64,000 nucleotides of DNA from Lachnospiraceae bacterium (GCA_910574285.1 CAJTAL010000023.1:1-64000), one strand, 5' to 3'. Shown: positions 50,246-59,356, numbered from the stretch's first letter. Translations and numbers: made by a program. The notes: a model not told the origin generated them from the sequence alone.

Positions 50246-50905
50246 TTACAGTCTCTCTGTTTTACCACCAGGGACACTAACAAAGCCAGCAACTCCGTCC
50301 CCAGTGAACATCGTCCCCACGCAAATCCGGTCTTTCTTATCTATCTCGGTATTCCCTTCTCGTTCTTTTGTTAATTCATCCAATTTTTTCTTCAAAGCCC
50401 GTGTTCCGTTCTCTGCCTGACAGGTAAAAAGTACCACTGCCTGATTTGCGATGACATCTATTTATACATCGATTTGTGGTTCCTTTGATCCATCTGTCTT
50501 TTTTGTCTTTTTGCTCTCAGTGATTGCATACTCAAATAATGTTACCAATACCTTTCCCATGCATTGGATTCCATCCTGGTCTTTGGGGTAGTTCTGCACT
50601 TTACAGGTAACTGAGATTCCCTGCTGCCGCGCCCGCTCGATTTCGGTGTATAGTATCGCGTCCAGGGTCCAGTCTTTGCAGTAGATACCCGCATGAATGT
50701 TCTGATATGTATTTTCCAGATCCGCCAGATATCCTGCCACCTGTTCCTGTTTTTCTGACCGTTCACTTTTCTGCATAATTTCCTGCATCTGTCGATCAAT
50801 CAGTTTCCGATTCTCTTCTATATGAATTCTCTGGTACTGTATATGGGGTATCTGGTATGAAGTTCTCTGCATTTTTGAAGGATAAGTGGGTTTTTCTCCT
50901 GTCAC
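50246..50905 (-). pseudogene. Remnant of a GHKL-type sensor kinase
   Basis: Two pieces in the same frame, 50905-50462 and 50461-50246, are separated by one TAA at 50462-50464. The visible part has IHAGIYCKDWTLDAILYTEI, a pattern of GHKL (AgrC/VirS-like) kinases, then an altered N-box-like LVTLFEYAITES. The N-terminal sensor and the phospho-accepting region are missing. The 5' end runs 49 bases antisense into the BceS-like gene and is there only by chance. It is probably inactive. Confidence 0.55.
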
Positions 50906-51867
50906 AGACAGCGATTATCCTGTTTCTCGCACTGCTCCTGAATGTAATGGATATCAACAATGCCGCAAATGCCCTTGTTTGTATATGCTTGCTCCTAATC
51001 ACCATTGGTGCACTTGTGTTGGAGTTTGTTCAAAAGAACAGCTTCTATAAGCAGTTGTATCAGAATCTGGATGCGATGGAGAAAAAACATTATATTTCCT
51101 CCGTGATAGAGGAAGCCGGGTTTACAGAGGGTGTGCTCCTGATAGATGTACTAAAACAGACAACAAAATCTATGAATGATGCCATAGCTGCCTATCGCCG
51201 AATGAATACCGAGTATCAAGATTATATTGAAACATGGATTCATGAAATTAAAATTCCGATTTCCTGTATTGATTTGATCTGTGAAAACAATAAGGGCGAA
51301 ATAGCTTCTGGTGTAAAAGAGGAACTTTCCAGAATTGATGGTTATGTGGAACAGGCACTTTATTATGCCAGAAGCACTAATCTTGAAAAGGATTACATGA
51401 TTCGGGAAATAAGATTGGATGAATTGATAAAGGGAATACTGAAAAAACACTCAAAGCAGCTCATTTCAGCAAAAGCGACACCTCATTTTGATAACCTTTC
51501 CCAAACAGTATATGGTGATCCAAAATGGCTCGAATTCATTCTGGGGCAGTTGATTGCCAACAGCATAAAATACAAAAAGGAGACGCTTACGCTGACATTT
51601 TCAGCATGTGAGGAACAGAATAATGTTCTGTTGTATATTTCAGATGATGGTATTGGTATTCCAGAGAGTGAATTACCACGTATATTTGAAAAGGGATTTA
51701 CGGGAACAAACGGACGAAGTTATGCAAAATCTACCGGAATCGGTTTGTATTTGTGTCGGCAGCTCTGTAATAAGATGCGTCTGTCTATTTCGGCGTATTC
51801 TGCCAGTGGACAGGGAACAACTATGCAGATTACCTTCCCAAAAGATTCAAGATTGCTTTTAGAATAA
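50857..51867 (+). CDS. BceS-like sensor histidine kinase
   Basis: A 336-residue kinase of the intramembrane-sensing type: two N-terminal helices (about residues 13-30 and 36-56) with almost no extracellular loop. The H-box is TWIHEIKIPISCIDL, the N-box QLIANSIKYK, and the G-boxes are DDGIGIPESE and STGIGLYLC. Such kinases pair with a BceR regulator and sense flux through a BceAB transporter, here at 52828-55570. The regulator at 41306 is the likely partner but is fused to a transposase. The ribosome binding site is weak, because the original upstream sequence was replaced. Confidence 0.85.
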   Translation: MKFSAFLKDKWVFLLSQTAIILFLALLLNVMDINNAANALVCICLLLITIGALVLEFVQKNSFYKQLYQNLDAMEKKHYISSVIEEAGFTEGVLLIDVLKQTTKSMNDAIAAYRRMNTEYQDYIETWIHEIKIPISCIDLICENNKGEIASGVKEELSRIDGYVEQALYYARSTNLEKDYMIREIRLDELIKGILKKHSKQLISAKATPHFDNLSQTVYGDPKWLEFILGQLIANSIKYKKETLTLTFSACEEQNNVLLYISDDGIGIPESELPRIFEKGFTGTNGRSYAKSTGIGLYLCRQLCNKMRLSISAYSASGQGTTMQITFPKDSRLLLE

Positions 51868-51885
51868 AAAAGTGTAAACAATATT

Positions 51886-51920
51886 AGCGGACTGCCATAG
51901 TGTGGTCCGCTTTCTTACTT
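51886..51920 (+). terminator. Intrinsic terminator after the kinase
   Basis: AGCGGAC pairs with GTCCGCT and is followed by TTCTTACTTTCTT. Confidence 0.6.
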
Positions 51921-52061
51921 TCTTAATGTGACAATTTTGTTCGTTTTGTGTAAGGTAATTCGATGTTAATATTTCATAATCTCCGATATACTTGGAAAAA
52001 GATAAGGCGATAACAGCCTACAGTAATTTTAATGATGCTAAAAAAATTTGGGAGGTCTATG

Positions 52062-52817
52062 ATGAAACGTTTTAATGCTTATCAGTTAAAATTATTTATG
52101 GCGATGCTTATGGTTCTAGATCATTTGCATCACATTCCGGGTTTTCTTCCGTCAGGATGGATGGAGGTATTTCATGTAATCACAAGATGCGTTGCACCAT
52201 TCTTTGCTTATATGGCAGTAGAAGGTTTTATTCACACACGAAATAGACTAAAATATAATGGACGTCTGTTTCTGTGGGCAGGAATCATGTTTGTAGGAAA
52301 CTTCGGATTAAATTATCTGTTAAATGAAGATTCACTTACAATCTACAATAACATTTTCTTTACATTGGCAATGGGAATACTTGCACTGAACATATGGTGT
52401 TATAAGGTGAAAAGCACAAAACTTAGCCCTAAAATGATAATGGCACTGCGTATTTTGATTGGAGTTCCTGTTTCAATCTTTGCGTGTGTTGCATATGAAG
52501 GAAGCAATTCAGTCGTTCCATTTTTGTTTATATGCTATATTTTCCGTAATAAGATTAAAATGCGCAATATAGCAATCCTTATATTATCGGTATTGCTATT
52601 TATTCCTTCTTTCCAGATATATCCATCTATGGAGACAACGATAAAAGCGCTGATGTTTAATAGTGATTGGCTGTTGTTTACAACGATTCCATTTATGTAT
52701 TTGTACAATGGAGAACGAGGACCAAAAACAAAATTCAGTAAATACTTTTTCTATGTGTTCTATCCGGCACATTTGTGGATTTTGGCATTAATCGGATACT
52801 TTACAACAGTTTTATAA
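52062..52817 (+). CDS. TraX-family membrane protein
   Basis: A 251-residue polytopic protein starting KRFNAYQLKLFMAMLMVLDH. It has the TraX pattern, with LHHIPGFLP and ITRCVAPFFAYMAVEGF, and eight or so helices. TraX proteins are putative acyltransferases, first known for pilin acetylation; chromosomal and mobile Firmicutes copies have unknown roles. The ATG at 52062 follows GGGAGG at six bases. It is ten bases before the ABC transporter gene, so it is probably co-transcribed with it. Confidence 0.8.
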   Translation: MKRFNAYQLKLFMAMLMVLDHLHHIPGFLPSGWMEVFHVITRCVAPFFAYMAVEGFIHTRNRLKYNGRLFLWAGIMFVGNFGLNYLLNEDSLTIYNNIFFTLAMGILALNIWCYKVKSTKLSPKMIMALRILIGVPVSIFACVAYEGSNSVVPFLFICYIFRNKIKMRNIAILILSVLLFIPSFQIYPSMETTIKALMFNSDWLLFTTIPFMYLYNGERGPKTKFSKYFFYVFYPAHLWILALIGYFTTVL

Positions 52818-52827
52818 GGAGGATATG

Positions 52828-53592
52828 ATGAAAAATACATTAAAAGTAGAACATCTCGAAAAATATTATGGAAATAAAGGCAATATTACACGTGCCATTG
52901 ACGACATCAGTTTTGATGTTGCAGAGGGTGAATACATCGGTATCATGGGAGCATCCGGTAGCGGAAAAACCACACTACTAAACTGTATTTCAACCATTGA
53001 CAGTGCTACGGCAGGACATATTTATCTTGAGGGAGAAGATCTCACAACATTGAAATCTGCACAGCTGGAACAGTTCCGCAGAGAAAAATTAGGTTTTATT
53101 TTTCAGGACTTTAATCTTTTGGATACGCTAACAGCATTTGAAAATATCGCACTTGCACTTACCATTATGAAAGTTCCGACAAAAGAGATTGAGCCAAGAG
53201 TACAGAAAGTGGCTGAACTTTTGAATATCACCGATGTACTTTCCAAACATCCGTATCAGATGTCTGGAGGGCAAAGACAACGTGTCGCTTCTGCTAGAGC
53301 AATCGTTACAAATCCTTCTATGGTTTTGGCAGATGAACCGACTGGTGCCCTGGATTCAAAATCAGCACGTATGCTTTTGGAAAGCTTTCGCAAATTAAAT
53401 GAAGAGATGAATGCGACAATTCTTATGGTAACGCACGATGCCTTTACAGCAAGCTATTGCAAAAGAATTCTATTCATTAAAGATGGAAAATTGTTCAACG
53501 AGCTGATTCGTGGTACGGAAAGCAGAAAAGAGTTTTTTGACCGCATTATGGATGTTATTGCTCTTTTGGGAGGTGACCTGAATGCTGAGTAA
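52828..53592 (+). CDS. BceA-like ABC transporter ATPase
   Basis: A 254-residue ATPase of the MacB/BceA subgroup. Walker A is GASGSGKTTLL, the Q-loop FIFQDFNLLDTL, the signature MSGGQRQRVASARA, Walker B MVLADEPTGALDS, and the switch His is in VTHDAF. It pairs with the permease whose gene overlaps it by 11 bases. BceAB-type transporters protect against bacitracin and lantibiotics. Confidence 0.92.
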   Translation: MKNTLKVEHLEKYYGNKGNITRAIDDISFDVAEGEYIGIMGASGSGKTTLLNCISTIDSATAGHIYLEGEDLTTLKSAQLEQFRREKLGFIFQDFNLLDTLTAFENIALALTIMKVPTKEIEPRVQKVAELLNITDVLSKHPYQMSGGQRQRVASARAIVTNPSMVLADEPTGALDSKSARMLLESFRKLNEEMNATILMVTHDAFTASYCKRILFIKDGKLFNELIRGTESRKEFFDRIMDVIALLGGDLNAE

Positions 53593-55570
53593 ACTGGCTT
53601 TTAAAAATGCATCAAAAAGCATCAGGGACTATGCAGTATATTTCTTTACGCTGGTGCTCGCCGTCTGCATTTTTTACATGTTTAATTCTATTTATGCACA
53701 GAGGGACATCATGGTAGTTACGGAAACAACTGCTGAGTCCATGAAAGCACTGAGACAGATACTGTCATATATTTCTGTTTTTGTAGCTGTAGTTTTGGGA
53801 TTTTTGATTGTTTATGCTAACAATTTTTTTATCCGGCGACGTAAAAAAGAACTTGGTGTTTATATGACACTGGGAATGAGTAAACGAAATATTTCCATGA
53901 TCCTTACGTTGGAAACATCGTTCATGGCAGGTATGGCATTAGCTACAGGGCTGTTGCTTGGAATATTTGGCTCTCAGATGATGTCTGTTTTTACCGCAAA
54001 AATATTTGAGGCTGATCTTTCTGCATATCGATTTGTATTTGCACCTGATGCCGCAGTCAAAAGTGTGATCTATTTTGGTGTAATATTTTTGGTGGTTATG
54101 CTCTTAAATACGATTGTAATTGGAAAATACAAGCTGATTGATTTGCTATATGGTGGAAGAAAAAATGAGACTATAAGAATAAAGAACATGAAAACGGCAA
54201 TGAAGGTATTTGTAGCTTCCATACTATGCCTTGCTGCCGCATATGTACTCATTTTGAATAATGGAATCATTCATGTAAATCTGTATTTTGCACTCTCAAT
54301 TATTTTGGGAACTGTAGGGACACTGCTGTTCTTTTGGTCTTTGTCCGGTATTCTTGTAAAGATTATGTGGCGGAACAAAAGACTTTATTTCAAACAACTC
54401 AATATGTTTGTTGTACGTCAGTTTTCCAGTAAGATTAATACGAATTTTGTATCACTTTCTGTTGTCTGCATTGTTCTGCTACTGGTCATTGGTATTTTTT
54501 CCACCGGGTACAGTATGCAAAACATTTTGTCAACACAGCTACGTACGGAAATACCATATGAGTATAGTGTCATAGACTATAATAATGGTGAAACGGATAC
54601 GATTTTAAGCCGACTTCCCTCTGAAATCAAGGACAGCAGCCTGATTGCAGACAGTTATGAGTGCCTGAAAGGTACCATGGCAGATGGCAAGGCATATTAT
54701 AAGGATTATGATGTTAAGATTCCAGAAACATTGGCTGCTTATGGATTTGGAGATTTACCACTGACATTTGTAAGCCTGTCAGATTACAATGGTTTGCGTA
54801 AACTGCAAGGTATGGACGAGCTTGATTTATCAGAAAAAAACTATAGAATCTTATATGATAAAGAAAATGTTCGTGAACTTGCAGAACAATTTTATGATAA
54901 AAATATTAATCTTACGATTGATGGAAATGTGCTTTCTCCGGTGAATAAAGCTGAAGAATTTACCATGTCAAATAGCGACCATGGTCAAATCATATTTGTA
55001 GTCGCAGATACATGGATGAACAACATGAATGTTGATACGATGATATGGAATGTACAGTGTGTGAGAGAAGACGCAGCAAAAGAATTTAGTACATTGCTGG
55101 ATAATTATCAGGAAAAGGACGAAAGAGAATGTGCCTTTACGTATTATGTAGGGAAGCAGCAGGTATACGAATCTTCGGTCACTACAAAGGCGACCATAGC
55201 ATTTCTGGCAATTTACCTTGGTATTGTATTTATGATAGCCTGTGCAGCAATTCTTGCTATTCAGCAGCTATCTGAAGCTACTGATAATGTAGAACGATAC
55301 AATCTACTAAAAAAACTGGGTGTAGAACGACGTGAACTGAATCATGCACTATTCATCCAAATTCTTAGCTATTTTCTGCTTCCGCTTTTACTGGCAGTGA
55401 TTCATTCAATTGTTGGCTTGACAGTGGCAAGCCGTGAGGTTATCAAGGCGTTTGGAGATATGAATGTAGCATCCACAATCTTTGTAACATCGGTATTTAT
55501 TGTGTTAGTGTATGGCAGTTATTTCCTGCTGACATATGTGGGAAGTAAAAGCGTTATTAACAAAGGATAA
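53582..55570 (+). CDS. BceB-like FtsX-type permease
   Basis: A 662-residue permease with the BceB layout: about ten transmembrane helices, an FtsX domain near residues 60-180 (IRRRKKELGVYMTLGMSKRN) and a second at the C-terminus. A large extracellular domain of about 200 residues lies in between (about 320-535). This outer domain is known to determine peptide specificity. With the ATPase it would remove cell-wall-active peptide antibiotics and signal to the BceS-like kinase. Confidence 0.9.
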   Translation: MLSKLAFKNASKSIRDYAVYFFTLVLAVCIFYMFNSIYAQRDIMVVTETTAESMKALRQILSYISVFVAVVLGFLIVYANNFFIRRRKKELGVYMTLGMSKRNISMILTLETSFMAGMALATGLLLGIFGSQMMSVFTAKIFEADLSAYRFVFAPDAAVKSVIYFGVIFLVVMLLNTIVIGKYKLIDLLYGGRKNETIRIKNMKTAMKVFVASILCLAAAYVLILNNGIIHVNLYFALSIILGTVGTLLFFWSLSGILVKIMWRNKRLYFKQLNMFVVRQFSSKINTNFVSLSVVCIVLLLVIGIFSTGYSMQNILSTQLRTEIPYEYSVIDYNNGETDTILSRLPSEIKDSSLIADSYECLKGTMADGKAYYKDYDVKIPETLAAYGFGDLPLTFVSLSDYNGLRKLQGMDELDLSEKNYRILYDKENVRELAEQFYDKNINLTIDGNVLSPVNKAEEFTMSNSDHGQIIFVVADTWMNNMNVDTMIWNVQCVREDAAKEFSTLLDNYQEKDERECAFTYYVGKQQVYESSVTTKATIAFLAIYLGIVFMIACAAILAIQQLSEATDNVERYNLLKKLGVERRELNHALFIQILSYFLLPLLLAVIHSIVGLTVASREVIKAFGDMNVASTIFVTSVFIVLVYGSYFLLTYVGSKSVINKG

Positions 55571-55648
55571 GACGTTTGTAGAAATCATATGAAAGAGCAA
55601 CATTTGTAGCAACTGTGAAAGCACTGACCGGTTACGAATGAGTTTAAG

Positions 55649-55687
55649 AAGACCGAAATTCAAAGCAAGATGGAGAGTTTCGGTCTT
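55649..55687. terminator. Bidirectional terminator
   Basis: AAGACCGAAA pairs with TTTCGGTCTT between the converging permease and xre genes; a TTTAAATT tract follows on the plus strand. Confidence 0.6.
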
Positions 55688-55691
55688 TAAA

Positions 55692-56252
55692 TTATTTATA
55701 TAAATTTCTCCACTGCTTTGACGGTTTCCTGTTCCCGCAGTCATCACAGGTCTGCGGCCAGTTGATTTTCCATTCAAAATATTCATCTCGGGTTATCTCG
55801 CCAGATTTTAGTTCTTCTTTTCTAAGTGTCCATTCTTTTAGAAAATCATTGAGAACCCCATAATTAAACCACATACCAACAGGTGGATGTGCAGGCCAAC
55901 TATCTGAATCATGGTAGCGGATAGAGGTATCGTCACTGGAATTTGATTTTTCACCCGGATAAGTCTCTAACTGAAAGAGATTGATCATGCCAGGATTAAA
56001 TTCGTCAATCCAGAACAGGATTTCCATCAGTTCAGAAGCATTCATTGTAGTTGGTTCATGCAGTGTCAGTGGGTTCACATCCAGAATCTTAGCCATTTCA
56101 GTAACCAGATCTTTACGGGGAACCCGGTAGTTGGTTTCGTATTGAGCGAGACGGTTTGCACCCTTATCGCCCCAGCCAAGAGCCGCACCGAGTTCAGCCT
56201 GTGTCATATTCCGGAATGTCCGGATTTTTTTTATTTTATCACCAATCGTCAT
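55692..56252 (-). CDS. Xre-family regulator with C-terminal domain
   Basis: A 186-residue protein. The helix-turn-helix is at residues 9-60 (MTQAELGAALGWGDKGANRLAQ, then YETNYRVPRKDLV). The C-terminal ~90 residues are acidic and end in a zinc-finger-like CDDCGNRKPSKQW. It reads away from three GCGAA palindrome sites placed 70-150 bases upstream, which are its likely operators. It probably represses a divergent promoter leading toward the recombinase block. Confidence 0.8.
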   Translation of the reverse strand: MTIGDKIKKIRTFRNMTQAELGAALGWGDKGANRLAQYETNYRVPRKDLVTEMAKILDVNPLTLHEPTTMNASELMEILFWIDEFNPGMINLFQLETYPGEKSNSSDDTSIRYHDSDSWPAHPPVGMWFNYGVLNDFLKEWTLRKEELKSGEITRDEYFEWKINWPQTCDDCGNRKPSKQWRNLYK

Positions 56253-56320
56253 ATCAGATTTCCTACTTTCTATTTGATAAGTCTATTTTACTATCAAAAT
56301 CTCAGAATGTAAACAGAAAC

Positions 56321-56405
56321 ATTCGCAAATAAGCGAATAAAATACTTGACATTAACATTAAAGCGAATTATAATGACAGAACAATAAAGTTCGCATTAAA
56401 GCGAA
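56321..56405 (+). promoter_or_regulatory. Consensus promoter with three putative Xre operators
   Basis: TTGACA (56346), 17 bases, TATAAT (56369). ATTCGC-6-GCGAAT (56321-56338) lies upstream, GCGAAT (56363) lies between the hexamers, and TTCGC-6-GCGAA (56390-56405) lies downstream. The layout suits tight repression of rightward transcription. Confidence 0.6.
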
Positions 56406-56901
56406 AGTAAAAGCAGAAATGTAAATATTTTGTGAATTATTGAAAAAGAGGGTTGGTAAATCACTTCTGCCGGACTTTATTAGTGAAGAGATTTTTACAA
56501 AGTTCCAAAATTGAACAATATTTTGTCGTCTCAAGGCTGTATAAGCAAGGGAATATTTGAAATCCTTCTGTACCTTGAAAATTGAATGAGTTGTACACCA
56601 TATTTTTCTTTATAGAAAATGTAGCTAACACAGATGCCAAGATCCATAGCTTTTTATGGGGAGCGTTGAAGATACTCCGGAAACGGTCGGTATGCTTGGA
56701 AAGAAGCTGCCGACATTCAGAATAATTCTGATAGAGGTTGATTGTAACATTGACAGCAGGTGTATGAATGGAAGCCAATACGCTGTATGTTTGTTGATAA
56801 ATGCAAGATTAAAAGGTAAACAAATGAAAAGTATCACTTGATGATGAAAATGACAGAAATGGAGGTGATGCTGACAAATACGGAAGAAAGGGGGCGTAGC
56901 T
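56406..56901 (+). other. Gene-less stretch downstream of the Xre-controlled promoter
   Basis: About 500 bases with only short open frames on either strand, none with a ribosome binding site or recognisable motif. A 61-codon frame at 56656-56841 has no convincing start. It may be an untranslated leader or the remains of a lost gene. Confidence 0.4.
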
Positions 56902-57066
56902 ATGAGAAAAGAACTGGAATATGCGAAGAAAATGACGTTGATTGCAAAGCTGTATCGTATGAACCTGCTGTCTGAAAAAGAATTTGAAAAAATCAGACGT
57001 AAGCTGATGGACAGTTATCTGGTAGCCGGTGAGCGAAGTGACAATCCGGTGAAAGCAATCGCTTGA
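56902..57066 (+). CDS. Short SHOCT-like ORF before the second recombinase
   Basis: A 54-residue protein, MRKELEYAKKMTLIAKLYRM onward, with LLSEKEFEKIRRKLMDSYLV, the same pattern as the small ORF before the first recombinase (30439). An AAGAAAGGGGG site precedes the ATG. Conservation of this gene pair in both elements argues for a role linked to the recombinase. Function unknown. Confidence 0.65.
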   Translation: MRKELEYAKKMTLIAKLYRMNLLSEKEFEKIRRKLMDSYLVAGERSDNPVKAIA

Positions 57067-57096
57067 TTTTGATATAGAAAGACGAGGTAAAAAATA

Positions 57097-57291
57097 ATGG
57101 AAGATAAAATAATTCAACAGTCGTTCACATTTAAAAATTCAGATAGAATGACAGCACAGACAAAGAAAACAGCCGCAAATATTCAGAAAAGAAAGTGGCA
57201 GGTAAAAGAAATGGAGGAAGATTATGAGCATGAGAGAAGTACAGGTCTTACAGGCAACAAAAACGGCACCGAACAGCCGTGGAAGAAATAA
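57097..57291 (+). CDS. Possible small ORF overlapping the recombinase start
   Basis: A 64-codon frame (MEDKIIQQSFTFKNSDRMTA onward) with GACGAGG upstream. It overlaps the recombinase by 68 bases in another frame. It is lysine- and glutamine-rich, with no recognised motif. It could be a leader peptide or chance. Confidence 0.3.
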   Translation: MEDKIIQQSFTFKNSDRMTAQTKKTAANIQKRKWQVKEMEEDYEHERSTGLTGNKNGTEQPWKK

Positions 57292-58921
57292 TAATTATGC
57301 AGTCCAGATTGACCGCATAAGGGTGGCTGCTTATTGCAGGGTATCTACCGATGGGGATGAGCAGTTAGGAAGTTTTGAATCCCAGAAACTTTATTATGAA
57401 GAAAAAATTCGGAAGAATAAAGAATGGGCAATGGCAGGAATATTTGCAGATGAAGCAATTACCGGAACAAAGATAGACAAGCGTGAAGGATTTCAGGAAA
57501 TGATCCGGAAGTGTCTGAACGGCGAGATTGATATGATCCTTACCAAATCAATTTCCAGATTTTCCAGAAATACACCGGATACTATCAAATATGTGCGTAT
57601 GCTCCGGGATAAGAATATTGCTATCATGTTTGAAAAAGAAAATATCAATACGCTGGATATGAACGGAGAAATGCTTCTGACAATTTTAAGTTCACTGGCA
57701 CAGGAAGAAGTGGAATCCCTTTCCAGTAATGTGAAAATGGGATTACAGATGAAAATGAAGCGGGGAGAACTGGTTGGGTTTAACGGTTGTTTTGGTTATG
57801 ATTATCATCAGGACACAAAGACAATCACTGTAAATGAGACAGAAGCAGAAACAGTCAGACTCGTATATGATATGTATTTGCAAGGAAATGGCTGCGGTAC
57901 GATTGCCAAACGTTTAGTAGAGCTTGGAATTAAAAATAAGCGTGGCACAGTGGAGTGGCACGACCATGGAGTTATGGGAATGATTAAAAATGAGAAGTAT
58001 AAAGGTGATGTGCTTCTTGGAAAGACTTTTACAGTTGATCCGATTTCAAAGAGAAGACTTGCTAATATGGGAGAGGAAAATCAATATTATATCCGGGATC
58101 ACCATGAAGCAATTGTTTCAAGAGAAATTTGGGATAAAGCAGAGGAGATTCGCTTAAAGCGTGCCAAACCAAAGCTGATGCAGACAACTGGAAACAGAGA
58201 GCGTTATACAAGACAGTTTACATTCAGCAGTATGCTTGAATGTGGGTATTGTGGTCATAAATTATCCAGAAGGACAAGACATCAGACGACTACAACGAAA
58301 AAACCTGTCTGGCAGTGTATGAATGCTACAAAAAACGGGATTGATAATTGTCCGAACTGCAAGGCGGTAGATGAAGTGATTATTGAAAACGCTTTTCTGG
58401 AAGCATTCCGGCTTCTGACTGATAATTTTGATGATGTTCTCCAATCGGTGCTGAATACGATTGAGGATATTTTAAAGGATGATACCGAACTGAAAAGGGT
58501 AAAACAGCTGGAGAAGGACATTTCCACTATTGAATCGAAAAAAAGCAGGTTAACAGATCTGCTGATTGATGGTAAAATAGAACAGGAAGATTATGATGAA
58601 AAGAAGCTGAGTTTTCAGCGGAAACTTCATCAGATTACGGAAGAAAAGGCTTATCTGGAAGAGAATATCGGACAACAGAAGAATATAAGCAGGCGTATGT
58701 CACAGCTTCGACAGACACTGGAAAATGAAAATGCCCTGGATGAATTTGACAGAATTGTGTTTGAGAGTATTGTAGAAAAGGTAATTGTCGGTGGATATGA
58801 TGCGGAAGGAAATCCAACACCATATAAACTGACATTTGTACTTAAGTGCAATCAGGCATTAAAGGTAGAGAATGCGAAAGCAGATTACAGAGCAAACCAG
58901 AAAGGGAAAAAGGTGTCATAA
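57224..58921 (+). CDS. Large serine recombinase of the second element
   Basis: A 565-residue TnpX-type recombinase. The catalytic serine is in AAYCRVSTDGDEQ, with TKSISRFSRN, a recombinase domain, a zinc ribbon (CGYCGH and CPNC) and a coiled coil. ATG at 57224 has GGAGGAAG at good spacing. It is a diverged homologue of the recombinase at 30631; both are preceded by a SHOCT-like ORF. It should excise and integrate the ParB-to-here element. It ends with a basic RANQKGKKVS tail. Confidence 0.9.
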   Translation: MSMREVQVLQATKTAPNSRGRNNNYAVQIDRIRVAAYCRVSTDGDEQLGSFESQKLYYEEKIRKNKEWAMAGIFADEAITGTKIDKREGFQEMIRKCLNGEIDMILTKSISRFSRNTPDTIKYVRMLRDKNIAIMFEKENINTLDMNGEMLLTILSSLAQEEVESLSSNVKMGLQMKMKRGELVGFNGCFGYDYHQDTKTITVNETEAETVRLVYDMYLQGNGCGTIAKRLVELGIKNKRGTVEWHDHGVMGMIKNEKYKGDVLLGKTFTVDPISKRRLANMGEENQYYIRDHHEAIVSREIWDKAEEIRLKRAKPKLMQTTGNRERYTRQFTFSSMLECGYCGHKLSRRTRHQTTTTKKPVWQCMNATKNGIDNCPNCKAVDEVIIENAFLEAFRLLTDNFDDVLQSVLNTIEDILKDDTELKRVKQLEKDISTIESKKSRLTDLLIDGKIEQEDYDEKKLSFQRKLHQITEEKAYLEENIGQQKNISRRMSQLRQTLENENALDEFDRIVFESIVEKVIVGGYDAEGNPTPYKLTFVLKCNQALKVENAKADYRANQKGKKVS

Positions 58922-59035
58922 ATGGAGCAGAATAAGGCAGAGCGATTGAATGAAACTGTAACTGAAAAAATGTGCTCATCAGACGGTAACGTGGTTGGGG
59001 AAATGTGTTCCCCAGCCGATACCGACACATGTTGA
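58922..59035 (+). CDS. Tiny ORF covering the terminal repeat block
   Basis: A 37-codon frame, MEQNKAERLNETVTEKMCSS onward to DTDTC. Its Cys pattern (E-M/L-C-S ... M/L-C ... DTC) matches in spacing the C-terminal extension of the first recombinase. There is no clear ribosome binding site beyond coupling to the recombinase stop. It may be coding, or simply conserved DNA of the element end. Confidence 0.35.
   Translation: MEQNKAERLNETVTEKMCSSDGNVVGEMCSPADTDTC
58967..59032 (+). repeat. Terminal repeat block of the second element
   Basis: AAAATGTGCT at 58967 and GAAATGTGTT at 59000, then CCGACACATGT at 59022, with the same 33- and 22-base spacing as after the first recombinase. A CGACACA/TGTGTCG palindrome overlaps the end. 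Probably the attachment or recombinase-binding region. Confidence 0.5.
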
Positions 59036-59103
59036 GTGTGTCGTGTTGATGTCACGGGTGGAGAAATGAAATAGCGGAAAAGTACAGAAAACAAGAGATT
59101 TCC

Positions 59104-59150
59104 GGGAGTTGGGACAGTTTGGGAAAATTGTTCCGACTCCCAGATTTTTT
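59104..59150 (+). terminator. Strong intrinsic terminator
   Basis: GGGAGTTGGGACA pairs with TGTTCCGACTCCC and is followed by AGATTTTTTG. It closes the recombinase transcript. Nothing else is recognised from 59,151 to the tetR promoter. Confidence 0.7.
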
Positions 59151-59356
59151 GTTTGTTGTATTATGCGGAAACATATCCACTGCTTTTTGGGCAGGATAGT
59201 TGTGTTGACAGGATAGATAAAGGGGAGGTTGTGGAGATAGGATTGTTAAGGGTAGGTTGAGTTGATAAGATATATAAAAGAATTATTTTTCAAAGATAAG
59301 CTAGAATTTTTCTGGTTGGAGTGGTGAAACATATAAAATAAAAATGGGGGTATGGC

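Noticed and set aside
56461-56778. 105-residue minus-strand ORF
   Set aside because: No ribosome binding site, no recognisable motif, and the region reads as non-coding on both strands.
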